DNA of 64,000 nucleotides from Liolophura sinensis. Taxonomy: Eukaryota > Mollusca > Polyplacophora > Chitonida > Chitonidae. The DNA lies in NCBI RefSeq assembly GCF_032854445.1, contig NC_088300.1, positions 25,399,608 to 25,463,607 of the forward strand, in the 5' to 3' direction. This document shows, piece by piece, positions 63,890 through 64,000 of this stretch. How positions within the stretch are numbered: the first letter of the stretch is position 1; every line of letters begins with the position of its first letter. The position numbers were made by a program, and so were the translations under genes. The notes beneath the pieces are model-generated. The model was not told where the DNA came from. It did no database searches and saw only the letters and a list, made by a program, of their open reading frames with translations.

Positions 63890-64000
63890 ACTAATAGTTG
63901 CCTTGGACCTTTATGACAAAGATGAAAATTAGCATGCAGGTTCAAATCTAAGGTTAGGAATATTAGCTCAGGTTAAGACTGATATAAGTCTAAGACAGCT
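63890..64000 (+). repeat. Dispersed repeat F, second copy, cut by the window edge
   Basis: It matches 32755-32900 in order and direction. The window ends at ctaagacagct, so the full length is unknown. Confidence 0.65.

Larger units (their letters stand above)
59663..64000 (+). other. Downstream intron; no TM4-TM7 exon seen
   Basis: The phase 1 donor at 59663 should join an exon starting in TM4. I looked for hydrophobic frames preceded by a pyrimidine tract and AG and found none with 7TM features up to 64000. Contents: a degenerate 42-bp tandem repeat (60237-60613), a tRNA-like SINE head on the minus strand (60651-60716) and a dispersed repeat at the right edge (63890-64000). The frame at 62174-62404 has no recognised domain. 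Confidence 0.6.

Noticed and set aside
1-64000. A new defence, CRISPR-like or biosynthetic system
   Set aside because: The tandem arrays have no spacer-repeat structure with unique spacers, there are no clustered genes, and the only supported gene is a eukaryotic receptor.

Overview
The window looks like a piece of a lophotrochozoan genome, most probably a bivalve or other marine mollusc. It is AT-rich, has long introns, and carries many copies of a tRNA-headed SINE whose body and 3' tail (ending near 'gcgtaaaacaccaatcaaat' followed by an aaat-type tail) I associate with molluscan genomes. The organism is inferred; the sequence does not name it. No rRNA gene, functional tRNA gene, CRISPR array, operon or prokaryotic signal was seen.

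One gene is well supported, on the + strand from 10368 to 59662: the central part of a type B leucine-rich-repeat G-protein-coupled receptor (LGR4/5/6 / Drosophila rickets, the bursicon-receptor group). I placed 17 coding exons by hand, all with GT-AG borders. They total 2015 nt and join into one uninterrupted frame of 671 codons: 17 LRRs, a cysteine hinge, a Tyr- and acid-rich linker, the ECxPxPGPFxPC signature, TM1, TM2 and TM3 with an ERF (E/DRY) motif. The LRR introns are all phase 2 and split the last Leu codon of a repeat (one Phe). Introns after the hinge are phase 0 or 1. The exon with the signal peptide and N-terminal cysteine cap is not in the first 10 kb, and TM4-TM7 plus the tail are not in the last 4.3 kb, so the gene runs off both ends.

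Layout: 1-10367 is upstream intron or 5' flank with old repeats. From 10368 to 37493 lie LRR1-13, from 40165 to 51259 LRR14-17 and the hinge, from 51969 to 53773 the linker, from 54609 to 54836 TM1-2, and from 59483 to 59662 TM3. From 59663 on it is intron with repeats.

The introns hold most of the unusual structure: about nine minisatellites, at least a dozen SINE copies (five with clear target-site duplications and one with a short candidate pair), two related short inverted-terminal-repeat families, and other dispersed repeats. Three arrays stand out. A 34-bp array of 25 units at 58301-59160 carries 11 perfect CRE palindromes (TGACGTCA) plus 10 copies one CpG transition away, inside a gene whose relatives signal through cAMP. 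A 54-58-bp array at 52044-52480 was made from the 3' end of a coding exon plus its splice donor. A near-exact 76-bp array at 39449-40140 ends about 25 bp before an acceptor and carries a donor-like site in each unit. I found no convincing second gene; the other open frames fall in repeats or lack coding features.
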